Below are positions 4,432 through 6,247 of a stretch of 6,247 bases of DNA, piece by piece; the first letter of the stretch is position 1; the number at the start of each line of letters is the position of its first letter. Origin of the DNA: Oscillospiraceae bacterium. GTDB lineage: Bacteria; Bacillota; Clostridia; Christensenellales; Aristaeellaceae. The notes beneath the pieces were generated by a model, which had not been told where the DNA came from, did no database searches, and saw nothing but the letters and a program-made list of their open reading frames with translations. The translations under genes were made by a program, and so were the position numbers. The DNA lies in the NCBI GenBank assembly GCA_031282605.1, contig JAITDK010000056.1, forward strand, positions 1 to 6,247, in the 5' to 3' direction.

Positions 4432-5508
4432 ATGAATCCTAGGTTTTATCGCGCGCTCGTGGTTATCATGGCTGTCTTGATGATGGCGGCGGCGTTTGCG
4501 CCCGGCGTCGCGGGCGCTTCTTACGCGTACCGTCCGGCCGTCGTGAACAATCCCAATCCATCCGATCGGCTTAACCTGCGCGCTTCGCCCAGCTCAAGCG
4601 CGGCGTCGCTGGGTCGGTACTACAACGGCGTCGTCGTCGATGTGCTGCAGGACAACGCGTACGGAACTCAATGGTGGCAGGTGCGGATCGGCGCGACGAT
4701 CGGTTACATGCAAAGCGCCTATTTGAGGTACGGTGGCGAAGGCACGGTTCCGTCGGCGTCGCCGACGGTGTATGTAACCGCGTCCAGTGTGAACATCCGC
4801 GAAAAAACCAACACGTCCGCGCGTATCGTCGGTACCGCGCGCAACGGCAAGGCGCTCAAGGTGCTGGGCATTGCCGGCAGTTGGTATCACATTCAGAACG
4901 GCGGCGTGATAGGGTATGTCTCGGGCAGCTATGTCAGCGAGGCGCCTAGCGGCGGGAGCGCCGGCGGATCGAGCGACCCCGGTTCGGGATCGTTCGCGAG
5001 CCTGCCCAGTTTTCCGTCAAACCGGAAGGTAGGTTATCCTGTGACGAGCGGGCTATCCGTGCCGGTATACAGCGCGCCCAGTTCATACGCGCTGCGCGGC
5101 GCTGATGGGCGAGCCTCCGTCGGCCTGGATTCGACATTCTACATCTACGGTTATTCCGACTGGAACAGTCAGGACGGCACGCGGTTCGCGCTGATCGCGT
5201 ACACGCTGACGGCGGGCGGGAACCGTATTGGGTATATCGACTCGAACGATATATTCATAAACGGATCGGCCTCGCCGCTGATCGAGTCAAACTGGGGCCG
5301 CGCCAGCGCGACGACGACCCAACGGTGCAATGTTACCGACGACCCGATGGGCAAACAGGCCACGCTTACGTCGCTGGGAGCGGGCGCTAGGGTGTCGTGC
5401 CTCGCGAGGTACATCGACAGCGGCGTGACATGGGTTTACGTGAGCGGCGTTAGCGGCGGCAGACAGTTTCGCGGGTTTATCAAGGCGGGTTACCTGCGGC
5501 TTGACTGA
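4432..5508 (+). CDS. Secreted protein with bacterial SH3-like domains
   Basis: The 358-residue product starts with a clear signal peptide: R4 and R7, a hydrophobic core (8-23), and a probable cleavage after AGA (29/30). No lipobox cysteine is present, so it should be released or held by binding. Two SH3_3-type domains follow: about 33-100 (LNLRASPSSSAASLGRYYNG ... WWQVRIGATIGYMQSAYL) and about 112-168 (SSVNIREKTNTSARIVGTARNG ... WYHIQNGGVIGYVSGSYV). A Gly/Ser/Pro linker (170-196) leads to a C-terminal half with two further beta-rich units, about 200-275 and 295-357, the latter ending RGFIKAGYLRL like a diverged SH3 repeat. Such domains usually bind peptidoglycan or other wall ligands; no catalytic domain is seen. 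GGAGGTGG (4420-4427) precedes the ATG. It is transcribed divergently from the membrane-protein/SpoVM-like pair. Confidence 0.85.
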   Translation: MNPRFYRALVVIMAVLMMAAAFAPGVAGASYAYRPAVVNNPNPSDRLNLRASPSSSAASLGRYYNGVVVDVLQDNAYGTQWWQVRIGATIGYMQSAYLRYGGEGTVPSASPTVYVTASSVNIREKTNTSARIVGTARNGKALKVLGIAGSWYHIQNGGVIGYVSGSYVSEAPSGGSAGGSSDPGSGSFASLPSFPSNRKVGYPVTSGLSVPVYSAPSSYALRGADGRASVGLDSTFYIYGYSDWNSQDGTRFALIAYTLTAGGNRIGYIDSNDIFINGSASPLIESNWGRASATTTQRCNVTDDPMGKQATLTSLGAGARVSCLARYIDSGVTWVYVSGVSGGRQFRGFIKAGYLRLD

Positions 5509-5528
5509 CGGCGGCGGGTTCCGCGCGG

Positions 5529-5534
5529 TATAAT
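5529..5534 (+). promoter_or_regulatory. Isolated TATAAT between the SH3 gene and the terminator hairpin
   Basis: A perfect TATAAT lies 21 bases after the SH3 gene stop and just before the hairpin arm at 5539. The nearest TTGACT (5501-5506) is 22 bp away, too far for a normal promoter. If active, it would start an RNA beginning with the hairpin and running antisense to the peptidase gene. Confidence 0.2.
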
Positions 5535-5538
5535 ACGA

Positions 5539-5574
5539 CGGCACAGGCTCAGCCGTAACGCCGAGCCTGTGCCG
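5539..5574. terminator. Strong hairpin between convergent SH3 and peptidase genes
   Basis: CGGCACAGGCTC (5539-5550) and GAGCCTGTGCCG (5563-5574) form a perfect 12-bp stem with a 12-base loop. It sits between the SH3 stop and the peptidase stop, serving both strands. Neither side has a U tract, so termination may be factor-assisted, or the hairpin may protect 3' ends. Confidence 0.6.
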
Positions 5575-5593
5575 CCGCCGGGATTGGCGCCGT

Positions 5594-6247
5594 TTACCAG
5601 ATGGCTACCCGATCCTCCGGCGCGCGGTACATCGGATCGCCTTCGACGATATCGAACGCTTCATAGAACGCGTCCAGCATGGCGGGCTGGAGATTCGCGC
5701 GGATCTTGTTCGGCGCATGGGTGTCGACAGTGATCATAATGCCCACGACCTGATCGTATACCTTCTGCCTCCAAATCGTCGCCCAGTTGATGAAGAAGGC
5801 TTGCAGATCCGGCTCCGGCAGGGATTGAACGACCTGGAGAGCGCAGCCCAGCCCACCGGCGTCGGCGACGTTCTCGCCTAACGTCAGCCTTCCGTTGACC
5901 GCGAATCCCTTGTACGGCAGGCCGTCGAACGCCTCTACCATGCGCTGCGACAGCTCCTCGAATTTCGCGTAATCCTCGGGCAGCCACCAGTCCGTCATTG
6001 CGCCGTTTTCGTCGAACTTCGCGCCGTTTGGATCAAACGCGTGCGAAATCTCGTGCGCGATGACCGCACCTATGCCGCCGTAATTCGCGCTCTCGCTCTG
6101 GCTGAGGCTGTAGAACGGCTCCTGCAGTATCGCGGCGGGGAACACGATTGAGTTCATCTGCGGGTTGTACATCGCGTTGACCGTGTCGGCTGATATCACC
6201 CACAGATCGTGGTCGATTTTCTTATAAAAGCGATCCATCAATTCCCG
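5594..6247 (-). CDS. M13-family zinc metallopeptidase (PepO/neprilysin-like), C-terminal part
   Basis: M13 peptidases are zinc endopeptidases that cut short peptides. About 217 C-terminal residues are visible and the frame remains open to the window edge, where it reads RELMDRFYKK; the full protein should be roughly 630-700 residues, the N-terminal part lying beyond 6247. Signature blocks are intact: VNAMYNPQMNSIVFPAAILQ, the zinc site HEISH (6055-6041) within VIAHEISHAFD, the third zinc ligand glutamate in GENVADAGG (codon 5875-5873), the substrate-binding THAPNKIR with its histidine and arginine, and the terminal tryptophan (VAIW). The lone TTG/ATG near 6241-6236 is internal, not a start. 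Whether it is secreted or cytoplasmic cannot be told without the N-terminus. It converges on the SH3 gene across a hairpin. Confidence 0.93.
   Translation of the reverse strand, partial: RELMDRFYKKIDHDLWVISADTVNAMYNPQMNSIVFPAAILQEPFYSLSQSESANYGGIGAVIAHEISHAFDPNGAKFDENGAMTDWWLPEDYAKFEELSQRMVEAFDGLPYKGFAVNGRLTLGENVADAGGLGCALQVVQSLPEPDLQAFFINWATIWRQKVYDQVVGIMITVDTHAPNKIRANLQPAMLDAFYEAFDIVEGDPMYRAPEDRVAIW

Overview
The window is a GC-rich bacterial chromosome segment. It most likely comes from an endospore-forming, Clostridia-like member of the Bacillota. Three things point there: the gene order ruvC-ruvA-ruvB-queA on one strand, strong AGGAGG/GGAGGTG-type ribosome binding sites, and a previously unlabelled 25-codon reading frame that closely resembles the sporulation peptide SpoVM. 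Coding regions are GC-rich but use the isoleucine codon ATA often, and the intergenic stretches are AT-rich and full of short palindromes.

Layout from left to right. Bases 1-54 (minus strand) are the first codons of a probable IS5-like transposase running off the left edge; a candidate insertion-sequence end lies near 101-116. Bases 121-303 are a promoter region for the ruv operon, with an extended -10 promoter and an inverted repeat inside it. Bases 304-3720 hold ruvC, ruvA, ruvB and queA. RuvA, RuvB and RuvC are the complete Holliday-junction branch-migration and resolution machine; QueA makes epoxyqueuosine in tRNA. RuvB carries an unusual C-terminal tail built from a 12-bp tandem repeat and ending in QLSLPL, which looks like a sliding-clamp-binding peptide.

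After a convergent hairpin at 3825-3860, two small genes lie on the minus strand: the SpoVM-like ORF (3866-3943) and, upstream of it, an 83-codon membrane protein (3987-4238). The membrane protein is preceded by CATACAAT, which matches the -10 element of mother-cell sporulation sigma factors. Together they look like a small sporulation operon. Divergent from it, 4432-5508 encodes a secreted protein with SH3-like repeats. This converges, across a strong hairpin at 5539-5574, on the C-terminal part of an M13 (neprilysin/PepO-type) zinc metallopeptidase that runs off the right edge.

The two observations I rate highest are the SpoVM-like micro-gene with its sporulation-type promoter and membrane-protein partner, and the RuvB tail that could tether the branch-migration motor to the replication clamp. 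Both are inferences from motifs read by eye; no database search was run.
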